From positions 411,957 to 475,956 of the forward strand of contig CAVXNC010000003.1 in the NCBI GenBank assembly GCA_963762865.1: a DNA stretch of 64,000 nt. The letters run 5' to 3'. Shown here piece by piece: positions 51,248 to 59,633 of this stretch. The notes below the pieces were generated by a model, which was not told where the DNA came from, ran no database searches, and saw only the letters and a list, made by a program, of their open reading frames with translations. Numbering within the stretch: the stretch's first letter is position 1; each line of letters starts with the position of its first letter. The position numbers were made by a program, and so were the translations under genes. The stretch comes from DATHAP01 sp963762865. GTDB taxonomy: Bacteria > Actinomycetota > Actinomycetes > JACCUZ01.

Positions 51248-52601
51248 ATGACCGACAGCAGCTCCCACCCTCGGGGTCGGGATGGTCGGGTACGCCTTCA
51301 TGGGAGCGGTCCACTCGCAGGCCTGGCGCACGGCAGGTCGGTTCTTCGACCTGCCGTGCGCCCCGGCGATGACCGCGCTCTGCGGTCGTGACCCGGTGGC
51401 CACGGCCGCTGCGGCCGAGCGGATGGGCTGGGCATCGGTGGAGACCGACTGGCGTCGACTGCTCACGCGGGACGACGTCCAGCTGGTCGACATCTGCACT
51501 CCGGGCGACACCCATGCCGAGATCGCCATCGCGGCGTTGGAGGCGGGCAAGCACGTGCTGTGCGAGAAGCCGTTGGCCAACTCGGTGGAGGAGGCCGAGG
51601 CGATGGTCGAGGCGGCCGTGGCGGCCGAGGCGCGAGGCGTCCGATCGATGGTGGCCTTCAACTACCGCCGGGTGCCGGCCATCGCGCTCGCCCGCCGGTT
51701 GGTCCAGGACGGCCGGGTCGGCACCGTCCGGCACGTCCGGGCGCAGTACCTGCAGGACTGGATCGTCGACCCGTCGTTCCCGTTGGTGTGGCGGCTGCAG
51801 AAGGACCGCGCGGGTTCCGGTGCTCTCGGGGACATCGGAGCGCACATCATCGATGTGGCGCAGTTCGTCGTCGGAGCCTCCATCACCGGCGTGACCGGTC
51901 TCACCGAGACGTTCATCAGGCAGCGCCCGCTGCCGGAGGCGTCGTCGGGGCTGGCCGCATCCGGCGGCGCGGGCACCGGCGAGGTCACCGTCGACGACGC
52001 CGCCCTGTTCCTCGCGAGGTTCGGATCAGGGGCGATCGGCTCGTTCGAGGCCACCCGGTTCGCGTCCGGCCGCAAGAACGCGATGCGGCTGGAGATCAAC
52101 GGGAGCGAAGGCAGCATCGCGTTCGACTTCGAGGCGATGAACGAGCTGCAGTTCCACGACCACACCGAGGACGCCGAGACCGCGGGGTTCCGGCGGATCC
52201 TGGTGACCGAGCCCAGCCATCCGTACCTCCGGGCCTGGTGGCCGCCCGGGCACGGGCTGGGCTACGAGCACACCTTCACCCACGAGGTGGTCGACCTGGT
52301 CGAGGCGATCGGCGCGGGACAGGCCCCGTCCCCGTCGTTCGCCGACGGACTCCAGGTGCAACGCGTCCTGAGCGCAGTCGAGCGCTCAGCAGCACATGAC
52401 AGCGGCTGGGAGAACGTCGGCGTCCCGGGCGAGCCCGGCCAGCCGGCCGAGCTCACAGGTCGCGCAGCGGCCGGCCTAGCTGCGATGCAGCAGTCGCCGA
52501 CACTGCGGCTGCCCTCCGAGCAGGTGGGGGCGCCTCCCCGCATGGGGCGCCCCCACCGCCTTTCGAGTATGCGGATCCCGGACGCACCGCGCAGCGAGTA
52601 G
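51248..52601 (+). pseudogene. Gfo/Idh/MocA-family oxidoreductase, frame change near the start
   Basis: ATG 51248 with AGAAGGGAAAG upstream begins MTDSSSHP. The Rossmann motif LGVGMVGYAFMGAVHSQAW is in the next frame, so one extra base lies near 51270 (C-rich). Downstream the gene is intact: VLCEKPLANSVEEAE and GDIGAHIIDVAQFVVG (catalytic Asp/His). An NAD(P)-dependent sugar or polyol dehydrogenase is likely. The last roughly 40 codons cross a strong hairpin (52523-52557) and lack family similarity, so a second frame error near the 3' end is possible. Confidence 0.82.
52523..52557 (+). terminator. 12-bp perfect hairpin within the 3' end of the Gfo/Idh reading frame
   Basis: GGTGGGGGCGCC pairs perfectly with GGCGCCCCCACC around an 11-nt loop. 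Such a strong terminator is expected after a stop codon. Its place 45 nt before the apparent stop suggests that the true end of the upstream gene is earlier. Confidence 0.65.
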
Positions 52602-52613
52602 GAGCATGAGGAC

Positions 52614-53621
52614 ATGACCCGACCGATCACGCTCTTCACCGGCCAGTGGGCCGACCTGCCCTTCGCCGAGGTGTGCCGGCTCGCCTCGGAGTGGGGATAC
52701 GACGGGCTCGAGATCGCGTGCTGGGGCGACCACCTCGACGTGGTCGCCGCCGCCGAGGACGACAGCTACCTGCAGGCCAAGAAGGACCTGCTGGAGAAGC
52801 ACGACCTGAAGGTCTACGCGATCTCCAACCACCTCACCGGCCAGGCGGTCTGCGACGACCCCATCGACGAGCGGCACCGCGGCATCCTCAGCGACCGGGT
52901 GTGGGGCGACGGCGACCCGGAGGGGGTCCGGCAGCGGGCCGCCGAGGAGATGATGACGACCGCCCGGGCAGCCCGCCGCCTGGGCGTCGACACCGTCGTC
53001 GGGTTCACGGGCTCGAAGATCTGGAAGACCGTCGCGATGTTCCCGCCGGTGCCGACGTCGATGCTCGACGACGGCTACCAGGACTTCGCCGACCGCTGGG
53101 ACCCGATCCTCGACGTGTTCGACGAGGCGGGCGTCCGCTTCGCGCACGAGGTCCACCCCAGCGAGATCGCCTACGACTACTGGACGACGGTCCGGACGAT
53201 GGAGGCGATCGGGCACCGGCCGGCGTTCGGGCTCAACTGGGACCCGAGCCACTTCGTCTGGCAGGACCTCGACCCGGTCGGATTCCTCTGGGACTTCAAG
53301 GACCGGATCTACCACGTCGACTGCAAGGACGCGAAGCGGCAGGTCGGCAACGGCCGCAACGGCCGGATGGGGTCGCACCTCGCGTGGGCCGACCCCCGCC
53401 GCGGCTGGGACTTCGTCTCGACCGGGCACGGCGACGTCCCCTGGGAGGCGTGCTTCCGGATGCTCAACACGATCGGCTACGACGGCCCGATCTCCATCGA
53501 GTGGGAGGACGCCGGGATGGACCGTCTCGTGGGGGCTCCGGAGGCACTGGCGTTCGTCCGGCGGCTGGCGTTCGACCCGCCCGCAGCTGCCTTCGACGCC
53601 GCCTTCTCCTCCGGCGGCTAA
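52614..53621 (+). CDS. Sugar phosphate isomerase/epimerase (AP-endonuclease-2-like TIM barrel)
   Basis: 335 residues. The pattern WGYDGLEIACWGDHLDVV opens the barrel. Metal ligands are likely the Glu/His of RFAHEVHPSEIAYD, the Asp/His of FGLNWDPSHFVWQ, the His/Asp of YHVDCKDA, and the Glu of ISIEWEDAG. The family includes IolE- and xylose isomerase-like enzymes. Paired with a Gfo/Idh dehydrogenase and a CUT2 importer, it probably belongs to a catabolic route for a polyol or rare sugar (inference). Confidence 0.86.
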   Translation: MTRPITLFTGQWADLPFAEVCRLASEWGYDGLEIACWGDHLDVVAAAEDDSYLQAKKDLLEKHDLKVYAISNHLTGQAVCDDPIDERHRGILSDRVWGDGDPEGVRQRAAEEMMTTARAARRLGVDTVVGFTGSKIWKTVAMFPPVPTSMLDDGYQDFADRWDPILDVFDEAGVRFAHEVHPSEIAYDYWTTVRTMEAIGHRPAFGLNWDPSHFVWQDLDPVGFLWDFKDRIYHVDCKDAKRQVGNGRNGRMGSHLAWADPRRGWDFVSTGHGDVPWEACFRMLNTIGYDGPISIEWEDAGMDRLVGAPEALAFVRRLAFDPPAAAFDAAFSSGG

Positions 53622-53630
53622 CCTCGTCGG

Positions 53631-53649
53631 GCGGGCCGTCGGGGCCCGC
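53631..53649 (+). terminator. Hairpin after the isomerase gene
   Basis: GCGGGCC and GGCCCGC form a 7-bp stem with a 5-nt loop 10 nt after the stop at 53621. Weak alone, but well placed. Confidence 0.4.
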
Positions 53650-53670
53650 GACGGCGGACCCGGAGGCGGC

Positions 53671-55218
53671 ATGCGTCGAGCAGGGACGGCGGCCGTCCTC
53701 GTCGCGGCCGCGCTCCTGGTCGCCGGCTGCAGCGCCGATCCGGACGTACGCCCGAACGCGGCCCAGGCCACGAACAGGGGGGCTGACGACCCGTCGCAGG
53801 TGTCCCGGGGACACGTCCGGACCGGCCCGCTGGCGCGCTTCTACGAGCAACGGCTGCGGTGGTCCGCGTGCCACGGCGGCTTCCAGTGCAGCCGCCTCGA
53901 GGTGCCGCTGGACTACGCCCGGCCCGGCGGACGCACCATCGAGCTGTCGGTCGTCCGGCGCCCGCGCAGCGGCGACGGCGACCGCCGTTCCCTCGTCCTC
54001 AACCCGGGAGGGCCGGGCGGTTCCGGCGTCGACTACGCGCTCGCCGCGGACTCGGTGGTGAGCTCTGCGGTCCGCAGCCGGTTCGACGTGGTCGGCTTCG
54101 ACCCGCGCGGCGTGCGCCGCAGCGCCCCGGTCAGCTGCCTCACCGACGCCCAGATCGACCGCTTCAACTCCATCGACGGGTCGCCGGACAGCCTCACCGA
54201 GGCGCAGGCGGTCCAGCGGGTGTGGAGCGGGCTCGGCCGCGGCTGCGTCGCGCGGCGGCCGGCGGTCACCGCCCACGTGAGCACGATCGAGGCGGTCCGC
54301 GACCTCGACGTGCTGCGCGCCGCGCTCGGCGACCGGCGGCTGAGCTACCTCGGCAAGTCCTACGGCACCTACCTCGGCCTGAGCTACGCGCAGCGCTTCC
54401 CGAAGCGGGTCGGTCACCTCGTGCTGGACGGCCAGCTCGACCCCGCTGCCGACGGTCCGGCGCTCGCGGCCGGCCAGGTGACCGGCTTCCAGCGGGCGCT
54501 CGAGTCCTTCCTGCGCAACTGCGTCAGCCGCTCGTCCTGCCCCCTCGACGGGGACGCCGCGGCCGCCGGCGACCAGCTGGCTCGGCTCGTGGACCGCACC
54601 GACGCGAAGCCGCTCCGCGGCGAGGACGGGCGGCGGGCAACCCAGGCACTGGTCGTCTACGGCATCGCTGCTGCGCTCTACGACGAGGGCAGCTGGCCGC
54701 TCCTGCGCCAGGCCGTCGCCGAGATGAGGCGCGGCAGCGGGGCCACGCTGCTGGCGCTGGCGGACTACTACAACGACCGCGGACCGAACGGCCACTACAC
54801 GACCAACTCGCTGGAGGCCTTCTACGCGATCTCCTGCCTGGACCGGCCAGAGACCCGCACGCTCGAGGAGCAGGGCGCTGAGGCGGACCGGCTCGACGCG
54901 GTCTCGCCGGTCTTCGGGTCCTTCATCGGGTGGGGCAACCTGCCGTGCCTGGACTGGCCGGTGCCGGCCCGGCCCAACCTCGAGGCGATGCCGGCCACCG
55001 GTGCCGCGCCGATCCTCGTGGTGGGGACGACGCGGGACCCGGCGACCCCCTACGAGTGGGCTCGCAAGGTCGCGCGGCAGCTGGACAGCGGACGCCTCCT
55101 CACCTACGTGGGGGACGGGCACACCGCCTACCGCCGGGGCAGCTCGTGCATCGACCGGGCGGTGGACCGCTACCTGGTCGACGGCCGGCTTCCCGCAGCC
55201 GGGACCCGCTGCACCTGA
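53671..55218 (+). CDS. Secreted tripeptidyl-aminopeptidase-like alpha/beta hydrolase (TAP/SlpD type)
   Basis: 515 residues from an ATG with GGAGG upstream. The lipobox is VAAALLVAGC. The domain opens CSRLEVPLDYARPGG and has the oxyanion-type NPGGPGGSG. The nucleophile is in LGKSYGTYLGLSYA, the Asp in TTRDPATPYE and the His in GDGHTAYRRG. The C-terminal TAP-like part contains paired Cys (ISCLD, LPCLDW, SSCID). It probably cleaves peptides outside the membrane. A similar protease lies beside tRNA-Thr near holB in Streptomyces. Confidence 0.9.
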   Translation: MRRAGTAAVLVAAALLVAGCSADPDVRPNAAQATNRGADDPSQVSRGHVRTGPLARFYEQRLRWSACHGGFQCSRLEVPLDYARPGGRTIELSVVRRPRSGDGDRRSLVLNPGGPGGSGVDYALAADSVVSSAVRSRFDVVGFDPRGVRRSAPVSCLTDAQIDRFNSIDGSPDSLTEAQAVQRVWSGLGRGCVARRPAVTAHVSTIEAVRDLDVLRAALGDRRLSYLGKSYGTYLGLSYAQRFPKRVGHLVLDGQLDPAADGPALAAGQVTGFQRALESFLRNCVSRSSCPLDGDAAAAGDQLARLVDRTDAKPLRGEDGRRATQALVVYGIAAALYDEGSWPLLRQAVAEMRRGSGATLLALADYYNDRGPNGHYTTNSLEAFYAISCLDRPETRTLEEQGAEADRLDAVSPVFGSFIGWGNLPCLDWPVPARPNLEAMPATGAAPILVVGTTRDPATPYEWARKVARQLDSGRLLTYVGDGHTAYRRGSSCIDRAVDRYLVDGRLPAAGTRCT

Positions 55219-55255
55219 GCTCCTGACGGGCACCGACCTGCCGCAGGGCATGCCC

Positions 55256-55261
55256 TAGACT
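55256..55261 (+). promoter_or_regulatory. -10 box of tRNA-Thr
   Basis: TAGACT, 31 nt before the mature tRNA 5' end. The -35 box is not clear. Confidence 0.45.
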
Positions 55262-55292
55262 CGTGCGCCGTGCCGGGCTCGCCCCGGCACCC

Positions 55293-55366
<74 letters not shown>

Positions 55367-55374
55367 CCACGACG

Positions 55375-55410
55375 AGGCCTCTGACCTGGTGTTTTCCAGG
55401 TCGGAGGCCT
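55375..55410 (+). terminator. Terminator after tRNA-Thr
   Basis: AGGCCTCTGACCTGG pairs with CCAGGTCGGAGGCCT (15 pairs, one mismatch) around TGTTTT. It begins 6 nt after the encoded CCA. Confidence 0.85.
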
Positions 55411-55435
55411 TGTCGCGTCCGGCGGTGTTGATCTT

Positions 55436-55468
55436 TAGTCTCAGTTCTAGTCTCAGTTAGTCTCAGTT
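55436..55468. repeat. Three direct copies of TAGTCTCAGTT
   Basis: Copies at 55436-55446, 55448-55458 and 55458-55468, the last two sharing one base. They lie between the tRNA terminator and the 3' end of the integrase and run into its last codons. Arm-type integrase sites or part of attL are possible. Confidence 0.65.
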
Positions 55469-56704
55469 TCGTCGTCGGGCCAGAGGGCCTGACCCATCCG
55501 GTCGGCGGCGTCGCGACGGAGCTCGTCGACGACGTGCTGGTAGCGCGACAGCATCCGGGCCTCGGTCCAGCCCATGATGTCCATGACGGTGCGGGCGTTG
55601 ACGCCTTGCACGAGCAGCAGGGTCGCCGCGGTGTGCCGGGCGTCGTGCAGCCGGGCGTCGCGGACGCCGGCCTCGGCGAGCAGCGCCTTCCAGCTCGCCC
55701 AGTCCGCTCGCGGGTCGATCGGGCGACCGGTCGGCTGGCAGAACACCAACCCGTGGTCCTCCCACACGGTGCCGGCGCGGAGCCGCTCGGCGAGCTGCGC
55801 CCGCCGGTGGGCCTTCAGGCAGCTCGCAGAGGGCCGACGGCAGGGCGATCCGCCGCCGCCCGGCCCGGGTCTTCGGCTCGACCAGCACCAGGCCCCCAGG
55901 GATCCGCTGCGGGCAGTCCGCCGCCCGCTTGCGGCCGCAGTCCCCGCCGCATCCGTGCCGAGTGGTGTGCCGCTGCAGGGCTCGCCGGACGGTGAGGATG
56001 CCCGCGTCGAGGTCGACGTCGTCCCAGGACAGTCCCAGCGCCTCGCCCTGGCGCAGACCCAGTGCCAGCGCCACCGACCAGCGAGCACCGTTCGGCTGGA
56101 GTTTGGCCACGTCGATCAGCCGAGCGGCATCGTGGTGGCTCAGCGGCTCCATCTCGCGCTCCACCAGACGCGGCGGCCGGGCTCGCGTCACCGGGTTGCG
56201 GACCATCTTGTCCCGGCGGACCGCTTCGTTCAGTGCCGCGCGCAGGATCCGGTGCAGGCTGTGCACCGAGCCGGCCGACAGGCCGTCCCGCTCCATCCGG
56301 GCGTACAGGGCCTCGACGTGCTCGGGCTGCAGCCGGTCGAGCCGATGCGATCCCAGTGCCGGGATCGCGTAGCGGTCGATGTAGGTGCGGTAGCCGTCCA
56401 GGGTGCGTCGGCGGACGGTCCGGGCGGCGATGTTCTCCAGCCAGTGGGTGAGCCATGCGCTCACAAGCGGCGCGCGCCCCGCAGTCGCGGCTCGGCCGGT
56501 GTCTCGGAGCCGCTCGAGCTCGCGAACCTTGCGGGCGACCTCGGCCCGACTGGCGCCCATGACGTGGCGACGGTCGGGCTTGCCGAGGTCGTCGACGCCC
56601 ATCGAGACCCGGCCGTGCCAGTAGCCGTCGGTGCCCTTGTAGGCGCTCGAGGACTTGTTGGGTGCGCGCCCCTCGCCCGCGTCCCGCCTGACCATGGTCG
56701 TCAC
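55453..56704 (-). pseudogene. int: Tyrosine recombinase (integrase) with one frame change
   Basis: About 417 residues. The N-terminal SAM-like core-binding part (VSAWLTHWLENIAARTVRRR) and the catalytic Arg region (ALALGLRQGEALGLSWDDVD) are in one frame. A one-base change near 55828 leads into LKAHRRAQLAERL. The HxxR box RLHDARHTAATLLLVQGV, a Trp in MGWTE and the catalytic Tyr in RYQHV follow. The start is GTG 56704 or ATG 56695. It points at tRNA-Thr, the usual place for actinomycete integrative elements and prophages. Confidence 0.85.
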
Positions 56705-56963
56705 CCCTGGCTGTCGCTGGGGCGCCGCAGCGCCCGCTCGATGCGACTCTCGCAGACCCGTGACGAAGGCGTCGAGGGCGTCGAACGGGATTCGACGGAG
56801 CCGCCCGATCAGCACGGTCTCCACGGAGCCGGCCTGGATCAACTCGAACATCCGCGTTCGTCCGATGCCGAGGACCCGGGCGGCCTCCTCGACGGTGAAC
56901 AGCAGCCGAGGCGGATCGGCGGCCGTCGTTCTCGCCCGCGGTGCTCACGCTGCTTGACTTCAT
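56701..56963 (-). pseudogene. xis: Excisionase-type HTH protein upstream of int
   Basis: The MerR/excisionase fold reads LLFTVEEAARVLGIGRTRMF, then VETVLIGRLRRIPFDALDAF. ATG 56963 has GAGGAG 6 nt upstream, but its frame (MKSSSVSTAGENDG) differs from that of the HTH, so a base change lies near 56918. The stop TGA at 56701-56703, overlapping the int GTG, is in a third frame. The expected length of about 87 residues fits Xis. It directs excision of the element. Confidence 0.7.
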
Positions 56964-57121
56964 GACGTGCTCCTCGATCACTCTGGAGTGGATCCGTCGC
57001 GGCACGGTCCATCAGGCACCTATGTGCGGCGAGACCCGATGAGCCGAGGGGTGCGCAGGAAGCTCGTCCGCGTGAGTCCGTTCGAGCGAGGGCGTGGGCT
57101 CGGCGCAAGGGGTTCTAAGCA

Positions 57122-57212
57122 CTTGCCAACGCTTGCCGCGCCGTCACCGTCCTGTCTCAACGGCTTGCCAGCGCCGCGCCGACTTGCCGCCCGTGCCGTC
57201 GCGCCGCTTGCC
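57122..57212. repeat. Five CTTGCC(A/G) iteron-like motifs
   Basis: CTTGCC occurs at 57122, 57132, 57164, 57183 and 57207, always followed by A or G, in a 90-bp stretch between xis and the HTH gene. Spacings are 10, 32, 19 and 24 bp. Binding sites for Xis, the HTH protein or a replication initiator are possible. No other gene is seen in 56964-57220. Confidence 0.5.
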
Positions 57213-57220
57213 GCCCGAGC

Positions 57221-57634
57221 TCACGTCGGAGGCTCGACATGAAGAAGTCGTCGGTAGCGCTGTCGTGCACCCTGCCGGGATAGACCGAGGGCGCGGCCGA
57301 TCTCGGTCCAGCTGTGTCCACCATCGACGAGGATTCGGACCTCTTCCTCAAGCGCCTGCTGAATTGTGGCCAGTTGCTGGGCAATGTTCCGCAGCCGATC
57401 GCACTCTCCACTCGGAGGTGGCATGCGAACTGGACGCCGCACCGCGTCTACCCGGTCGACGAAACCGGAACTCGGCGTCGGCCGTCGTGGCTCTCTCGGG
57501 TGCGAATACCACTGGATGCTGAGGCGCGCTGATCCGACGCTCGGAGCATCGACAACCGCCGCAGTCGGCACTGGGCTGGCTGCCCGTGCGCGAGCTTCTC
57601 GGTGGGCTGCCTTGGCTCGACTCTTGCGCCCCAT
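57221..57634 (-). CDS. Small HTH DNA-binding protein of the integrative element
   Basis: 137 residues from an ATG with AGGGAG about 8 nt upstream. The N-terminus is basic (MGRKSRAKAAHREARARA). A coiled part (RLRNIAQQLATIQQALEEEV) precedes a clear HTH, SWTEIGRALGLSRQGARQRYRRL. Such proteins are common beside xis/int in actinomycete elements. It may control excision or bind the CTTGCC motifs next to it (inference). Confidence 0.65.
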   Translation of the reverse strand: MGRKSRAKAAHREARARAASPVPTAAVVDAPSVGSARLSIQWYSHPREPRRPTPSSGFVDRVDAVRRPVRMPPPSGECDRLRNIAQQLATIQQALEEEVRILVDGGHSWTEIGRALGLSRQGARQRYRRLLHVEPPT

Positions 57635-57776
57635 GCGCCGGCTCCCTGTGGGTCCGCAGGGCTATGTGCCGGACCGGCCCATGAGCGAGGGGGTTCAAGT
57701 AGCGGTTTGATCACAGCCGTTGCCGTGGGCGCACCGAAGCGTCACGATCATGCGCATGCGTTGTCGTGAGCAGACG

Positions 57777-57842
57777 ATGAAGTCTGCCGTGGCGGCGGCG
57801 TTGTTGGTCGCGGCGGCGGGGTGCGCCTCGTCAGAGACGTGA
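57777..57842 (+). pseudogene. Truncated lipoprotein signal peptide
   Basis: A 21-codon frame starting MKSAVAAALLVAAAGC has a complete Sec/lipobox signal but stops five codons after the lipid Cys. It looks like the remaining 5' end of a lipoprotein gene. On the other strand, 57831-57903 encodes a fragment ending EDGHLYMRSRL, also without a start. The region is probably a junction between gene remnants. 57635-57776 shows nothing else. Confidence 0.35.
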
Positions 57843-57908
57843 GCGCATGTACAGGTGCCCGTCCTCCAGCACTCCGTCGGCGGCTGACGGCACGAAACGG
57901 AACAGGCA

Positions 57909-58742
57909 CTATTGACGCTGGGCCGGAGTGCCGTGCCGCCAGACCTTGACCGCCGAGAAGAGCAGCAACGCCACGATGAGCGGCACGAGCGCACCCTCGG
58001 AGACGGTGCCGAGGAGTAGGGCACCCAGGATGGTCCCGGCAACCGAGCCGCCCGCCATCGCTGCGACGAACGCGGGGTGCTGACCCAGCACGGCGAACGC
58101 CCGATCCCGGCTGTAACGGAAGAACGCGACCAACATGGTCGGCAGGGACACCAGCAGGGACAGACTGCCCGCCAGCTTCGTGTCCACCCCGTACAGAAGA
58201 ACGATCGTGGGGATGAGCAGTTCGCCTCCGGCCACGCCCATGATCGCAGCAACGACTCCGATGCCGAACCCTGCCATGACGCCAGCCACGGTCTGCGCCA
58301 GCGACGGCAACGCCAGCGCCTGAACTCTGCCCGCGTGCTCTGCCGCGAAGACGGTCGCAATGCCGACGAGCAGCACTGCCAGCACCCGGTACAGGGTGGT
58401 CGCTCGCATCCGCGTCGCCCAGGTTGCGCCCAGCCACGCCCCCGCCAGGGACCCGGCTAACAGGTTAACCACGACGGTCCACTCGTCGACCAGCTCCGCG
58501 ACCGGCACCGCCAGCAGCCGAGCCGGGATCGCCACCAGCACGACGATCAGGCTCATGGCCTTGTTGACGATCACGGCCTGGAGGGCGACGAAACCGAACA
58601 GGCCGATGAGCAGCGGCAGCCGGAACTCGGCACCGCCCAATCCGACCAGACCTCCGAGCAGACCGACACCGCATCCAGTCAGGAACGCCAGCCACAGCGG
58701 GCGACCTACGGCCCGTCCGACCTCTGAGGACGCTGGTATCAA
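57909..58742 (-). CDS. TSUP-family (TauE/SafE) permease
   Basis: 277 residues from a TTG at 58742. About eight helices with the duplicated TSUP motif: GCGVGLLGGLVGLGGAEFRLP near the start and GFGIGVVAAIMGVAGGELLIP at mid-length. TSUP proteins export or import sulfur-containing or organic anions. No neighbouring pathway gene indicates the substrate. It lies within the accessory region next to remnants of other genes. Confidence 0.85.
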   Translation of the reverse strand: MIPASSEVGRAVGRPLWLAFLTGCGVGLLGGLVGLGGAEFRLPLLIGLFGFVALQAVIVNKAMSLIVVLVAIPARLLAVPVAELVDEWTVVVNLLAGSLAGAWLGATWATRMRATTLYRVLAVLLVGIATVFAAEHAGRVQALALPSLAQTVAGVMAGFGIGVVAAIMGVAGGELLIPTIVLLYGVDTKLAGSLSLLVSLPTMLVAFFRYSRDRAFAVLGQHPAFVAAMAGGSVAGTILGALLLGTVSEGALVPLIVALLLFSAVKVWRHGTPAQRQ

Positions 58743-58867
58743 GGGCGGCTCACGGCGTCACGGTAGTGCTCACGCTGCGGCGCGTAGGTGCCGTTCTGCT
58801 CGTGAGATCGCCGACGTATGCGGTCGAGAACGTCACATCGTCATCGAGCTCGTCGACGCCGGCGGGT

Positions 58868-58995
58868 CGTGCGCGATGTTCAGATCGGCGGTGCCAAGCC
58901 GACCCTCGAATCACCATGCGCTACGACCGTGGACGTCTCCAGCGCGCCCGCCATTTCAGCTTTGTCCTCACGGCCCGCATTGCGGGCGCGATCTG
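58868..58995 (+). pseudogene. Relic of a second tyrosine-integrase C-terminus
   Basis: In one frame VRDVQIGGAKPT, and in the next KADPRITMRYDRGRLQRARH then FSFVLTARIAGAI. Together these read as the end of an XerC/D-type integrase (L-RDVQ-A-HADPRTTMRYDR), whose RYDR Tyr is catalytic. No start or N-terminal part is present upstream, and a frame change splits it. It marks an older insertion. Confidence 0.6.
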
Positions 58996-59089
58996 GCACC
59001 GCATGCCGAAGGCGGATCCGGTGGCGGAGGGCCGAGCCCGTCACGCGTATGTCGATACAAGGGTGTGCGCGGGAAGGGTTGCTCGGGCC

Positions 59090-59107
59090 TGACAACGATC
59101 GTTGTCA
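59090..59107. promoter_or_regulatory. Perfect 18-bp palindrome
   Basis: TGACAACGATCGTTGTCA reads the same on both strands, without a spacer. It resembles a TetR- or MarR-type operator. It lies about 530 bp upstream of the repeat protein. 59108-59633 contains no gene that I can support. Confidence 0.5.
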
Positions 59108-59633
59108 CTCGTGATGCCAGAAGAGTGAGGCCGCGGGGTGTTGATCTTTGGCGACTCGAGGGGGCACTTGAACCGCTCGGGACAAGACAAGCTGGCGGGG
59201 GCCTGCGCGCCAGCTGTCGGCAGGCCGGCTGCACCTCGCCGCGGAGACATCGATCGCTTCGGTCAGCCTGCCTCCGTATGGGGTCGGGTTGGCAGTCAGC
59301 CCGGCTCGGCTTGCCGGATCGACACCCGACTCCTTCCCGGACGTCGGAGGCGGATTCAGGTCGGCGCTGGCTTCCGTTCGGCCGCGTGCCGCCCTGATCG
59401 CCCGCACGTGATCTCAGACTTTGCCGCGCCGGCCAAAGTTGCGTCCTCTCGTACAACTCAGGCACGAGTGGACAAATCGCACATCCGGCCGCGCGTCCTC
59501 TTTGCGCGTTCTTGGGGCCGGGATGTGGCCGTTCCGCTTGTGAGGCCCCGGCAGCGGGAGCATTGTCGAGGCGTCGCGAGCGGTGGGGCGTTGGCGTTTC
59601 CGGCACCGCGACTATCCGCCCTGGGGGGCGACG

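Noticed and set aside
57366..57710. Plus-strand frame opposite the small HTH gene
   Set aside because: The minus strand has a clear helix-turn-helix and ribosome site; the plus frame has none.
58743..59397. 345-codon plus-strand frame in the gene-poor region
   Set aside because: No domain, Arg/Pro/Ser-rich, no ribosome binding site. It overlaps the integrase relic in other frames.
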